From positions 62,001 through 126,000 of the forward strand of contig NZ_JAFCKT010000011.1 of the NCBI RefSeq assembly GCF_018129985.1: a stretch of DNA of 64,000 nucleotides, in the 5' to 3' direction. The position numbers and the translations under genes are program-made. This DNA comes from Bradyrhizobium sp. SZCCT0148. Its GTDB lineage: Bacteria; Pseudomonadota; Alphaproteobacteria; Rhizobiales; Xanthobacteraceae. Below, piece by piece: positions 8,440 to 16,278 of this stretch. The first letter of the stretch is position 1. Each line of letters opens with the position of its first letter. Under the pieces are notes generated by a model. It worked only from the letters and a program-made list of their open reading frames with translations. It was not told the DNA's origin and did not search any database.

Positions 8440-9411
8440 TCAGATGTCGCCCTGTTGGGCCGTTTCTTCATTTCGTGGATTGAGCAGGGTGTCGGTGATG
8501 ACGGCGATCAGGAGCACGAGGCCCTTGATAAGATTCTGGCCGGCATAGGGGATGTTGAGGATCGTCATTCCGTTCAGCATCGTGCCGATCAGCAGCGTGC
8601 CGATGATGACGTTGACGACCCCGCCGCGCCCGCCCGACAGGCCGATGCCGCCGAGCACGACGACGAGGATGACGTCGTAGATCAGCGTCGAGTTGAAGAT
8701 GCGCGTCGGCATGGAGTTGACGGACGCCGCCAGCACGAGGCCGGCAAAGCAGCCGATCAGCGCGGCGAGGACGTATTGCAGCACGATGATCGGCCGCGAC
8801 GGGATGCCGGTGACGCGCGCCGCGAAAGGGTTGTCGCCGATCGCATAGATGTAGGCGCCCCAGCGCGTCTGGCGCAGCAGCACGAAGACCACGACGCAGG
8901 CGATCGCGAACATCACGATCGAGGTGGGAATGCCGAGGATGCTGCCCTGGCCGAGCCGCTCGAAGCCGGCCATGCCGTCGCTCCATTGCACGACGTCGAG
9001 CTGGAAGAGGGCGGCCTGGCCGAGACCGGCGACGAACAGGCCGGTCGCCAGCGTCGCGAACAGTGGCGGCACTTCAGCGTAGGCGATCAGCCAGCCGTTG
9101 ACGAGGCCGACCGCGATGGCCAGCAGGCCGGCGGCGAGCAGCGAGGCCGGCAGCGAATGGCCGTTCTGCACCATCTGCAGCACGAGGCCGCCGGGGACCG
9201 CGAGTGCCGCGATCAGCGACAAATCGATGCCGCGGCCGATCACGACGATCGCCATGGCCAGGCCCAGGATGCCGAGCACCGCCACGTTCTGCAGCAATGT
9301 CAGCATGTTGTCGGCGGAGAGAAAGCCGTTGAGGAAAACCGAGAAGGTCAGGAAGAGTGCCGCGAAGACCGCGAACACGATCTCCTGCTGGCTGACCCGA
9401 ACGCGCTTCAT
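8440..9411 (-). CDS. Sugar-type ABC transporter permease (RbsC family)
   Basis: The product has 323 residues with about eight to ten hydrophobic segments and the motif MAIVVIGRGIDLSLIAALAVPGG, the conserved loop of BPD_transp_2 permeases. It pairs with the permease half of the fusion protein to form a heterodimeric pore. The start chosen is ATG 9411 (MKRVRVSQQEIVF); the frame stays open to 9564 but runs into the regulatory palindrome. It is the first gene of the operon 9411 to 2606, transcribed away from the AraC-type regulator. Confidence 0.9.
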   Translation of the reverse strand: MKRVRVSQQEIVFAVFAALFLTFSVFLNGFLSADNMLTLLQNVAVLGILGLAMAIVVIGRGIDLSLIAALAVPGGLVLQMVQNGHSLPASLLAAGLLAIAVGLVNGWLIAYAEVPPLFATLATGLFVAGLGQAALFQLDVVQWSDGMAGFERLGQGSILGIPTSIVMFAIACVVVFVLLRQTRWGAYIYAIGDNPFAARVTGIPSRPIIVLQYVLAALIGCFAGLVLAASVNSMPTRIFNSTLIYDVILVVVLGGIGLSGGRGGVVNVIIGTLLIGTMLNGMTILNIPYAGQNLIKGLVLLIAVITDTLLNPRNEETAQQGDI

Positions 9412-9493
9412 CGTCGCCTTCCCCGGGCTCGGCATCGCGCGTGCGGGATCGCCGTCTCGGCGCGCGCTTGCCTCCCCCCGTCCCAAGTTTTGT

Positions 9494-9565
9494 TTTGCGC
9501 TTGATAGGCGAGAGCGCCCATCCTGACTTGCGTCAACGCGCAAACCTTTTGCGCAGGCGCGCAAA
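9494..9565. promoter_or_regulatory. Cluster of GCGCAAA motifs, candidate AraC-type operator
   Basis: Four copies of GCGCAAA or its complement lie in the gap between the divergent permease and araC-type genes: TTTGCGC at 9494-9500, a perfect inverted pair GCGCAAA-CCT-TTTGCGC at 9538-9554, and GCGCAAA at 9559-9565. Repeated half-sites between a transport operon and its divergent regulator are what an AraC-family activator would be expected to bind. Binding itself is inferred. Confidence 0.6.
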
Positions 9566-9628
9566 GAGTCTTGCGTGAAGCTGACAGCAACCTAAAATCG
9601 GTCGGCAATTTTTGTGCGCCGCACAGAT

Positions 9629-10615
9629 ATGTCCCGACGTGACGGGCCGCCGATGGATCTCGTGTTTACGACCGAGGAGCTGGACCCCGCCAAGCGCTTT
9701 GCCGCCTGGCAGGATGCGATCTGCGACCACTACGTTCATGTCGACGTGAACGCGGTGAAGCCGGCCGACTATCAGGGCTTTATCCGCGAGGCGCAATTTG
9801 GCCCGGTCACGATGAGCGACGTCTTCCTGTCGGAGCAGCGGATCTCGCGGCGCGAGCGACACATCGCAAAGCTCGACAAGGATTGTTACTACGTCCAGTT
9901 TCTGCAGCAGGGCAACATGGACGTGCTTCAGGCCGGCCAGACGCTGGTGACCAGCCCGGGCATCGGCGCGATCTTTTCGGCCTCCGACGCTTACGATCTG
10001 GAGTGCTCGAACCAATTCCGCTCGTTGTATCTGGAGATTCCGCGCAAGGAGTTTTCGTCGCGCTTCGCCGAAGGCAAGATGCCGTCCGCGGCAACGATCG
10101 CGACGGGGCGGGGGCTCGGGCGCATCGCCGCCGAATTCTGCACGCTGCTCGCCGCGGAAGCATCACACCTGGAGGAGGCGGCGCGAGGCCGGCTCGGTCA
10201 CGAGTTGATGGACGTGCTGGCGCTCGCGCTGGACATGGGCGACAAGGACGAATTCTCGGAAGACGCCACCGCCCGCAACGCGCGCCTGCGCTCCGTCAAG
10301 GCCTGGATTGAGGAGCACCTGACCGATCCGGATCTGTCGCTGGAGAAGATCGCCCGGAGCAACGGCGTCTCGCTCCGGCACCTGCATTATCTGTTTCGCT
10401 CGACCGAGATGTCGGTGTCGGAATGGATTCTGAACCGCCGCCTGCAGCGCTGCTACGACGCGCTGATGCGCCCCGAGCTGCGCGCGCTGTCGGTGACCGA
10501 GATCGCCTATCGGCTGGGCTTCAGCAGCTCATCGCATTTCAGCACGGTGTTTCGCAGGAAGTTCGGCCACAGCCCGTCCGAGCTGAGGCGGCGGCAGACG
10601 ACGTCGATCGAGTAG
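9629..10615 (+). CDS. AraC-family transcriptional regulator
   Basis: The product has an N-terminal AraC-binding-like domain of the type in FeaR and NitR (AKRFAAWQDAICDHYVHVDV; YYVQFLQQGNMDVLQAG; SPGIGAIFSASDAY) and a C-terminal double helix-turn-helix from about residue 225 (LSLEKIARSNGVSLRHLHYL and VTEIAYRLGFSSSSHFSTVF). ATG 9629 gives 328 residues; GTG 9614 and ATG 9653 are alternatives, the last starting directly at the conserved domain. It is divergent from the sugar ABC operon and is the likely regulator of it through the GCGCAAA repeats. Confidence 0.9.
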   Translation: MSRRDGPPMDLVFTTEELDPAKRFAAWQDAICDHYVHVDVNAVKPADYQGFIREAQFGPVTMSDVFLSEQRISRRERHIAKLDKDCYYVQFLQQGNMDVLQAGQTLVTSPGIGAIFSASDAYDLECSNQFRSLYLEIPRKEFSSRFAEGKMPSAATIATGRGLGRIAAEFCTLLAAEASHLEEAARGRLGHELMDVLALALDMGDKDEFSEDATARNARLRSVKAWIEEHLTDPDLSLEKIARSNGVSLRHLHYLFRSTEMSVSEWILNRRLQRCYDALMRPELRALSVTEIAYRLGFSSSSHFSTVFRRKFGHSPSELRRRQTTSIE

Positions 10616-10742
10616 GGCGGGGGCGCGCGTCGGCGGCTCCGCATTCGTTTGCGATCTGTCCCGGTGCGCCGGTAATTGTCTTACAAGCGAGGCTGGACGA
10701 TCAGCGACGCGCCACGGCAGCTTGCCCCGCTCGCATCTCGGG

Positions 10743-10934
10743 TCACGCCGACCAGCGGTCCTGCTCCTCCCGGTGAGCTTGCTCGTTCAACCGGTCGGCC
10801 AGCTCGTCCGCGATCTCTTCCGACTCCGCGGAGGCCACCGGCTCGCCCTTGTGGGTCCGGAGCTTGGTCTTGTCGGCTTCGATCGGGAAGTCGTCAGGTG
10901 TCAGTCCGGTATCCTTGGCGGTGGGCTTGGTCAT
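10743..10934 (-). CDS. Small acidic protein of unknown function (63 aa)
   Basis: The 63-residue protein is very hydrophilic with many Glu, Asp and Lys (TPDDFPIEADKTKLRTHKG; ESEEIADELADRLNEQAHRE). The last 30 residues could form one amphipathic helix. There is no cysteine, signal peptide or membrane segment. The start is ATG 10934; upstream in-frame residues look non-coding. I do not recognise a named domain, though short proteins of this composition are common in rhizobial genomes. Confidence 0.6.
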   Translation of the reverse strand: MTKPTAKDTGLTPDDFPIEADKTKLRTHKGEPVASAESEEIADELADRLNEQAHREEQDRWSA

Positions 10935-10988
10935 GGCGCGCCTCGCTGTGGTCCTCGCACCAGGGAACAACTCGCATCACGGCAGATC

Positions 10989-11027
10989 GTTGCCTCCAAA
11001 AGTTGCCTCCAAGAGCTGCCTCCAAGA
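10989..11027. repeat. Three tandem 13-bp repeats
   Basis: GTTGCCTCCAAAA, GTTGCCTCCAAGA and GCTGCCTCCAAGA follow one another without a gap at 10989, 11002 and 11015. They lie in the 236-base gap between the small acidic-protein gene and the rhodanese gene, which otherwise shows nothing recognisable. The period of 13 is not a multiple of three, so this is not a coding repeat. Confidence 0.75.
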
Positions 11028-11170
11028 TAAGTCCCGGTCGAAGCCGCCAGGCCGGTATGCGAATGCCCCCCGCGGGAAGGAAAGGACCTCACCCAGGGGG
11101 GCCCGCCGCCTGCCGGCGTCCCGACAGGATGCGCCACAGGCGCGAGCGGCTGCGCGGCGGCCGGGCCGGG

Positions 11171-11539
11171 CTATTTCTCGACCGCCCCGGTCCAGTCCTT
11201 GAAGCCGCCGAGATTGTAGACCTTCTCGTAGCCCAGATCCTTCAGCAGCTTGCCGGCCAGCGCCGACCGGCCGCCGGACGCGCAGTAGAGAATGACGGTC
11301 TTGCTCCGGTCGAACGCCTTGTCGTGGGAGGGCAATTCCGGATCCGCGCGAAACTCCAGCATCCCCCGCGAGACGTGCACGGCGCCCGCGATCTTGCCGC
11401 TGGCCGCGACCTCGGGCGCATCGCGCACGTCGACGACGAGCGTGTCGCCGTTCTTGATCATCTGGGCCGCCTCGTCCGACGTGATCTTGGGGACCGCCGC
11501 GTTGGCGGCTTCGATCATTTGCTTGACGCTGGTGGGCAT
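11171..11539 (-). CDS. Single-domain rhodanese-like protein
   Basis: The 122-residue protein is one rhodanese domain with the active-site loop CASGGRS (Cys near residue 86) preceded by KTVILY, and upstream VVDVRDAPEVAASGKIAGAVHVSRG. Rhodaneses carry sulfur as a cysteine persulfide and act as sulfurtransferases in the cytoplasm. The loop CxxGGRS is typical of the GlpE/PspE-like single-domain group. There is no signal peptide. It is monocistronic, and its physiological sulfur donor cannot be told. Confidence 0.88.
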   Translation of the reverse strand: MPTSVKQMIEAANAAVPKITSDEAAQMIKNGDTLVVDVRDAPEVAASGKIAGAVHVSRGMLEFRADPELPSHDKAFDRSKTVILYCASGGRSALAGKLLKDLGYEKVYNLGGFKDWTGAVEK

Positions 11540-11652
11540 GGGTTCTCTCCGTGACTGCTTCCGGCGCAGGATAGCATGTCGGCGGTGCCTGGCCTCCTCC
11601 TATCGGAGGATCGCCGCATGGGGGGCAAAGGGGCCGCCGGCAGACCAACGCC

Positions 11653-11781
11653 TCATCGCTCGCCCGTGCCCTTGCAGCGCTGGCACTTCACCACCTTGTC
11701 GCCCTTCTTGAGCAGGCCCTTGCCTTCGCAGTTCTTGCATTTCTGCTTCTTCTTGATGTTCGGGCCTTTTTCATTGGTCAT
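11653..11781 (-). CDS. 42-residue protein with paired CxxCxGxG motifs (DnaJ-type zinc finger)
   Basis: The product contains KCKNCEGKGLL and KCQRCKGTGER, two CxxCxGxG motifs separated by about ten residues. This is half of the four-motif DnaJ central zinc-binding domain and should bind one zinc ion. The start is ATG 11781, with GGAG upstream; extension to 11874 is open but reads as non-coding. It is followed only by three residues after the second motif, so the protein is essentially a bare zinc finger. It stands between the rhodanese gene and the divergent ku gene. Confidence 0.7.
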   Translation of the reverse strand: MTNEKGPNIKKKQKCKNCEGKGLLKKGDKVVKCQRCKGTGER

Positions 11782-11942
11782 GGAGGTCTCCTGCCGCCAG
11801 ACGGCGGCCGTGCGGGGGCTCGGCGGAGCGATGCGACATGAAGTCCTACACTTGCGCTGCTGTTTTCTCCACAAGCCATGTCGGAACCCCGGGCCTCCGT
11901 CCGTCTTGAATCCGTGCCGCCTCGAACCGGAGTTCTGCGTAA

Positions 11943-12893
11943 ATGGCCCCCCGCGCCAATTGGAAAGGCTTCCTGAGACTGTCCCTCGTCACCTGTCCGG
12001 TGGCGCTCTTTCCGGCCACATCCGAGAGCGAGAAGATCTCGTTCAACCAGCTCAACCGGCAGACCGGCCACCGCATCAAATACGTGAAGGTCGATGCGGA
12101 CACCGGCGACGAGGTGCCGAACGAGGACATCGTCAAGGGCTACGAGCTCGAGAAGGGCCAGTACATCGAGGTCTCCAAGGAAGAGCTCGAGGAGATCGCG
12201 CTGGAGTCCACGCGCACCATCGAGATCGACGAGTTCGTCGCAAGGTCCGACATCGACCCGCGTTACCTGATCCGCCCCTATTACATCCGGCCCGACGGCA
12301 AGGTCGGCCACGACGCCTTCGCCGTGATCCGCGAGACCATCCGCGAGATGGACAAGGTTGCGATCGGGCGCGTGGTGCTGACCAACCGCGAGCACATCAT
12401 CGCGCTGGAGCCGATGGACAAGGGCCTCGTCGGCACCCTGTTGCGTTACCCCTACGAGGTGCGCAGCGAGCAGGACTATTTCGACGAGATCCAGGACGTC
12501 AAGGTCACCAAGGACATGCTCGATCTCGCCCGGCACATCGTCAACCAGAAGGCCGGACGCTTCACGCCCGAGAAGTTCGAGGACCATTACGAGACCGCGC
12601 TGATCGAGCTGATCAACGAGAAACGCGCCGGCAAGGTCATCCGGCCAAAGGACCGGCCGAAGGGCGAGAACGTGGTCGACCTCATGGAGGCGCTGCGCCG
12701 GAGCGTCGGCAAGGCAGCTGGGAAGTCAGCCGGGACGGAGGCCGCGCCCGCGAAGCCGGACAAGCCGGCCAGGAAGCCGAAGAAGGCCGCGGCCGGCCAG
12801 AAGGAGATGCTGATGCCGATCGCCGGCAAGAAGGCGGCCAAGGAGACGTCCGCGAAGAAGCAGGCCTCGGGGGCGCGGCGCAAATCGGCATGA
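11943..12893 (+). CDS. ku: Bacterial Ku protein, non-homologous end joining
   Basis: The product (316 aa) starts MAPRANWKGFLRLSLVTCPV, the hallmark of bacterial Ku, and keeps the beta-barrel core (ISFNQLNRQTGHRIKY; DPRYLIRPYYIRPDGK; REHIIALEPMDKGLVGTLLRY). Ku homodimers ring broken DNA ends and recruit ligase LigD. The C-terminal 60 residues are lysine- and alanine-rich (KPARKPKKAAAGQK and a KKAAKETSAKKQ stretch), a DNA-binding tail seen in long rhizobial Ku proteins. No ligD lies in the window. The following gene overlaps its stop by 4 bases. Confidence 0.95.
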   Translation: MAPRANWKGFLRLSLVTCPVALFPATSESEKISFNQLNRQTGHRIKYVKVDADTGDEVPNEDIVKGYELEKGQYIEVSKEELEEIALESTRTIEIDEFVARSDIDPRYLIRPYYIRPDGKVGHDAFAVIRETIREMDKVAIGRVVLTNREHIIALEPMDKGLVGTLLRYPYEVRSEQDYFDEIQDVKVTKDMLDLARHIVNQKAGRFTPEKFEDHYETALIELINEKRAGKVIRPKDRPKGENVVDLMEALRRSVGKAAGKSAGTEAAPAKPDKPARKPKKAAAGQKEMLMPIAGKKAAKETSAKKQASGARRKSA

Positions 12894-13216
12894 AACATCC
12901 GGTGACGCCGGACGGGCGATACTTCGTCGTCCGCGGACGCCTGTGGCGGATGGCCAATCCGCATCTGGGCGAGCGGGAGACGTCGGAGCTGGTCAAGCGC
13001 CTGATGACGGCGCGGCGAGCCGTCCGCGACGCCAAGGCGGCGGCCGATGCCGGGTCCGAAGCGGCGGCCCATCGCGCTGTCGACGACGCGAAGCGCGCCC
13101 TCGGCGAGCGCGGCCCGGTCTGGTGGCCGGACGGCGCTCCCGATCTCAACCGGCACATGGCGAAGAACACGCCCTACGCCGCATGGTATGCCGAGGTGCA
13201 GCGGCGCAGAGCCTAG
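12890..13216 (+). CDS. Ku-coupled protein of unknown function (108 aa)
   Basis: ATG 12890 overlaps the ku stop codon (ATGA), so the gene is probably translated by coupling from ku. The protein begins KHPVTPDGRYFVVRGRLWRMANPHL, has a basic and alanine-rich helical middle (LVKRLMTARRAVRDAKAAAD) and ends NTPYAAWYAEVQRRRA. It has no cysteine or membrane segment. I know of no assigned function; the tight linkage suggests a role with Ku in DNA repair, which is inference. Its stop overlaps the convergent 2H phosphoesterase gene by 4 bases. Confidence 0.75.
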   Translation: MKHPVTPDGRYFVVRGRLWRMANPHLGERETSELVKRLMTARRAVRDAKAAADAGSEAAAHRAVDDAKRALGERGPVWWPDGAPDLNRHMAKNTPYAAWYAEVQRRRA

Positions 13217-13707
13217 CCGTCGAATGGAAGCCGGCGGTCCAGTCTCCACGGACCGTTCAGGTACTCCCAGACCAGCAGCCCGCCAACGGCACCCGCGCGC
13301 GGCACGAACCCGGCGCGAAGCTCGTCGTAAAGACCGCGTGCTGCTGCGGCCGTAACCTTGTTCTGGATGGTGACATGCGGCCGCCAGCCCTGGCTGTCCT
13401 GCCGGGACAACTCGCCGCCCATGGCGGCCTGCAGCGCCGTCCGCAATCGCGCGAGTTCAGGGCAGGCGATCTCGATGGCGACACCGAAGCCGAGCAGGCG
13501 AACGCCGTCGCACAGCATGGGTAGTGGCGCATCGGGCAAGGCGAGATCGCCCAGCCTGTCGGTCTGCGCCGGCGAGAGGCGATGAAACAGCGTGAGATGC
13601 GCCGGCAGCAAGTTGCGCGCCGGCGGGAAATGCGCGCGGCGCAGCCCGTCCAGCCAATCGAAGCTGGCAGGGTCCAACTCCGCTGTCAGGATGAACGTTT
13701 TGTCCAT
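13213..13707 (-). CDS. 2'-5' RNA ligase-like 2H phosphoesterase
   Basis: The 164-residue protein carries the two H-x-T motifs of the 2H superfamily: HLTL near residue 37 (PAHLTLFHRL) and HVTI near residue 110 (GWRPHVTIQNK). Such enzymes are ThpR-like cyclic phosphodiesterases or ligases acting on RNA ends or cyclic nucleotides. The overall length and the spacing between motifs fit the family. It is cytoplasmic and convergent with the Ku-coupled gene. The natural substrate is unknown. Confidence 0.85.
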   Translation of the reverse strand: MDKTFILTAELDPASFDWLDGLRRAHFPPARNLLPAHLTLFHRLSPAQTDRLGDLALPDAPLPMLCDGVRLLGFGVAIEIACPELARLRTALQAAMGGELSRQDSQGWRPHVTIQNKVTAAAARGLYDELRAGFVPRAGAVGGLLVWEYLNGPWRLDRRLPFDG

Positions 13708-13738
13708 GTGGACACCGGATACAGCGATCGATACCGCG

Positions 13739-14008
13739 TCAGCAATCTTCGTCCCGGCACTCCGGGCAGGTATCTCCCACCGAGTCTAGGACGTCGCGCA
13801 GTTCCGCGATTGCGTCGTCCGGCGCGACGCCGGGCGGCGGCGCCTCGCGGGCAAGGTCAATGGCGTGTGCGAGCGCATGCGGATCGGCCCGGTCCTTGGC
13901 CCAGCCGTGCTCCTCGCATTCGTGGATCGCGCCGGCCTCCTGCAGCACGTTGAGCGCCCATCCACGCAGCGTGCGGATCGCCGGCCGCCTGTCCTTCGTC
14001 ATCAGCAT
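13739..14008 (-). CDS. Small protein of unknown function with C-terminal Cys motif (89 aa)
   Basis: The product starts MLMTKDRRPAIRTLRGWALNVLQ and ends DTCPECRDEDC, with another Cys in IHECEEHGW. The CPEC plus distant Cys/His residues could bind a metal, but no known finger is recognised. The middle (DRADPHALAHAIDLAREAP) is probably helical. It is the next gene upstream of the 2H phosphoesterase on the same strand, 31 bases away, so the two may be co-transcribed. Confidence 0.6.
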   Translation of the reverse strand: MLMTKDRRPAIRTLRGWALNVLQEAGAIHECEEHGWAKDRADPHALAHAIDLAREAPPPGVAPDDAIAELRDVLDSVGDTCPECRDEDC

Positions 14009-14255
14009 CGAGATCGCTCCTTGCTGGGACGAATCCGCCCCGCCCCGGCTTGTTCCCGGCGCTTAGCACGGGTCAGGGATTCCCAAACGGCAGGGCCGGG
14101 CTTGTCCACGTGTTCCCTGGGGCTGTGGAGAATGCGAAGGATGGACGGAGGAATCTGCAAATTGCAGGCGCCCAGCGGACTAGGCGGGATTTCCATCCAG
14201 AGGAACCCGGTGCCGAGCGGCGGCTTATGTCGTCATCCAACTCGGAGGAAAAGCC

Positions 14256-14732
14256 ATGGCCATAGATGCGTTCGCTGGCACCACGCCGGTATTCCTCCCG
14301 GAGCGTTTCTTCGTGGGTCGCTTGGAAGGATGGGTGGTGGTTGAAAGCCTTGTCGGCGGGCTTTTGAAGCGAGCGACGATCAGGGCTCATGGCGAGTTGG
14401 ACGCGGACACCGACACCGTCGTCCTGACCGAGACCTACACCTTCGATGACGGCCATAGCGACACGCTGCGCTGGACGATTCACAAGGTCGGCGAAGGCCG
14501 GTACACCGGCCACGAGAATCGCCTGGAAGGCGAAGCCACCGGCGAGCAGGCCGGATGCGCCTTTCACTGGAAGTACACGCGCGACACGCCCCAAGGCGAT
14601 GGCAAGTCGTTCAAGCTGAACTTCGATGACTGGTTCTACGCGATCGATGACCACGCCTGCATCGTGCGCGGCAGCGCCGGGCGCGCCGGCATTCCGTTTG
14701 CGACAGCGCATGTTGCGTACAAGAGGATTTGA
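14256..14732 (+). CDS. DUF3833 family protein
   Basis: The 158-residue product matches the DUF3833 pattern: early FAGTTPVFLPERFFVGRLEGW, then LTETYTFDDGHSDTLRWTI, GRYTGHENRLEGEATGEQAG and FHWKYTRDTPQGDGKSFKLNFDDW. These are beta-rich, lipocalin-like proteins often lipidated or periplasmic, but this copy has no signal peptide, so it is probably cytoplasmic. A good ribosome-binding site (GGAGGAAA) precedes ATG 14256. The function of the family is unknown. It is convergent with the tRNA gene. Confidence 0.8.
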   Translation: MAIDAFAGTTPVFLPERFFVGRLEGWVVVESLVGGLLKRATIRAHGELDADTDTVVLTETYTFDDGHSDTLRWTIHKVGEGRYTGHENRLEGEATGEQAGCAFHWKYTRDTPQGDGKSFKLNFDDWFYAIDDHACIVRGSAGRAGIPFATAHVAYKRI

Positions 14733-14789
14733 GCTCTCGAGTGAGGGTAGCTACGCACTCGGCGTAGATTGATTTCAGGCACGAATCAT

Positions 14790-14865
14790 TGGTGGGCCCG
14801 GCAGGACTCGAACCTGCAACCAGACCGTTATGAGCGGCCGGCTCTAACCATTGAGCTACAGGCCC
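14790..14865 (-). tRNA. tRNA with CAU anticodon, probably tRNA-Ile2
   Basis: The 76-base minus-strand gene folds fully: 7-bp acceptor (GGGCCTG with CGGGCCC), 4-bp D stem with loop AATGGTTA, anticodon stem GGCCG/CGGTC, loop CTCATAA, T arm GCAGG-TTCGAGT-CCTGC and an encoded CCA end. The anticodon CAU fits elongator Met or Ile2. The short D loop and the variable region TGGTT resemble the E. coli ileX type, so Ile2 (CAU modified to lysidine by TilS) is favoured over Met. Confidence 0.93.
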
Positions 14866-15147
14866 CGCCGCGAGCGGCTCGCGGGAACGCGCGGCCGGCA
14901 ACGGTGCGCGGTTCGTTTACAGGGATGGGGGCGGGGGTGCAATGCTGGCTCGGGCGGGCGGGAAACGTCGGTGCGGCCTCGCGAGTGAGTTTCGGATAAC
15001 CGAATTTTGCAGAAATGCCTGCATACTCCTGTTTTGCCCGACGGCGCAAATCGTCCCTGCAGCGGGCCGCTTTTTGCTGCCGGTAACCCATTGAATTTAT
15101 TGGGGCCTTCTACTGTGCATGGGGTTGTTTTGCGACTTTTGGGGTGT

Positions 15148-15171
15148 GGAGGGGGACCAGCCGCCCCCTCC
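15148..15171. terminator. GC-rich hairpin downstream of the Bug-family gene
   Basis: GGAGGGGG at 15148-15155 pairs with CCCCCTCC at 15164-15171 across an eight-base loop. It lies 32 bases beyond the stop of the minus-strand gene at 15203 and could end its transcript, but no U-run follows on that strand. The rest of the 337-base gap 14866-15202 between this gene and the tRNA holds no gene I can support. Confidence 0.4.
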
Positions 15172-15202
15172 GATGCCGTAACCGCCTTGGGGCCGAGCCG
15201 CG

Positions 15203-16177
15203 CTAGTCCACCGAGACCCCGGCGAACTCCACCACCTTGCGCCACTTCTCGGTCTCATCAGCGACCAGCTTGCCGAACTCGGCCGGTGTCATCGGCTTGG
15301 GGATGCCGCCGACTTCAGTGAGGCGCGCGACCACCTTCGGGTCCTTCAGCACGTCGCCGACGGCCTTGTTGAGGGTCTCGACCACTTCGCTCGGCGTGCC
15401 CTTCGGCGCGGAGATGCCGTAGAAGCCGACCGATTCGAAGCCCGGCACGGTCTCGGCGATCGCGGGCACGTCGGGCACGCTCGGCCAGCGCTGCGGCGAG
15501 GTCACGCCCAGCGCGCGGACATTGCCGCCCTTGGCCTGCTCCAGCGCGGAGGGCAGATTGTCGAAGATCAGCTGCACCTTGTTGGAGATGATGTCGGGGA
15601 AGGCGATCGCCGATCCGCGATAGGGCACGTGGATCATGTCGCACTTGGTCATCGCCTTGAACAGCTCGGCCGACATGTGCACCGAGGTGCCGTTGCCGGA
15701 GGAGGCATAGGAGATCTTGCCGGGGTTGGCCTTGCAGTAGTCGATGAACTCCTGGACCGTCTTCGGCGGGAACGCGTTGGAGACCACCAGCATGTTGGTG
15801 AGCTGCATGATGCTCGCCACCGGCACGGTGTCGCGGATGAAGTCGAACGGCAGCTTCTTGTAGAGCGAGGTCGAGATCGCATTGTTCGGCGCGACGAACA
15901 GCAGCGTGTAGCCGTCGGGGGCTGCGTTGATCGCGGCTGCGGCGGCGATGTTCCCGCCTGAGCCCGCCTTGTTCTCGACGATGAATTGCTGGCCGAGCTT
16001 GTCCGACAGCGCCTGCGCCATGATCCGCGCCACGATGTCGACGGGGCCGCCGGCGGCGAAGCCGATCATCCAGTGCACGGGGCGTTCGGGATAGGCGGCG
16101 GACGCGGGAGGCGTGGCGCTGAAAAGAGCTGAGAGAACCGCGAGCCCGAAAACACCTTGACGCAAAATTCGCAACAT
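15203..16177 (-). CDS. Bug/TctC-family periplasmic solute-binding protein
   Basis: The 324-residue protein has a signal peptide (LRILRQGVFGLAVLSALF..., cleavage near PASA) and the Bug-family pattern YPERPVHWMIGFAAGGPVDIVARIMAQALSD in short blocks, then NKAGSGGNIAAAAAINAAPDGYTLL and FPDIISNKVQLIFDNLPSALEQ. Such proteins bind carboxylates such as citrate or dicarboxylates for tripartite tricarboxylate transporters or for sensing. ATG 16177 follows a GGGAGG site. No tctA or tctB gene is nearby, so it is an orphan binding protein. Confidence 0.93.
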   Translation of the reverse strand: MLRILRQGVFGLAVLSALFSATPPASAAYPERPVHWMIGFAAGGPVDIVARIMAQALSDKLGQQFIVENKAGSGGNIAAAAAINAAPDGYTLLFVAPNNAISTSLYKKLPFDFIRDTVPVASIMQLTNMLVVSNAFPPKTVQEFIDYCKANPGKISYASSGNGTSVHMSAELFKAMTKCDMIHVPYRGSAIAFPDIISNKVQLIFDNLPSALEQAKGGNVRALGVTSPQRWPSVPDVPAIAETVPGFESVGFYGISAPKGTPSEVVETLNKAVGDVLKDPKVVARLTEVGGIPKPMTPAEFGKLVADETEKWRKVVEFAGVSVD

Positions 16178-16278
16178 GACGCCTCCCATTGTTCTATTGT
16201 CGTTGAGGGGCATGCTTTCACAAATCCGGGCCGCTGCCTACTTCGCCGCAAGTCGGTGTTGACGCAGGCCCGCCGGGA

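Noticed and set aside
14866..15202. A possible small RNA or dispersed repeat beside the tRNA gene
   Set aside because: Apart from one GC-rich hairpin there is no promoter-plus-terminator arrangement, and I cannot show from one copy that the sequence is repeated.
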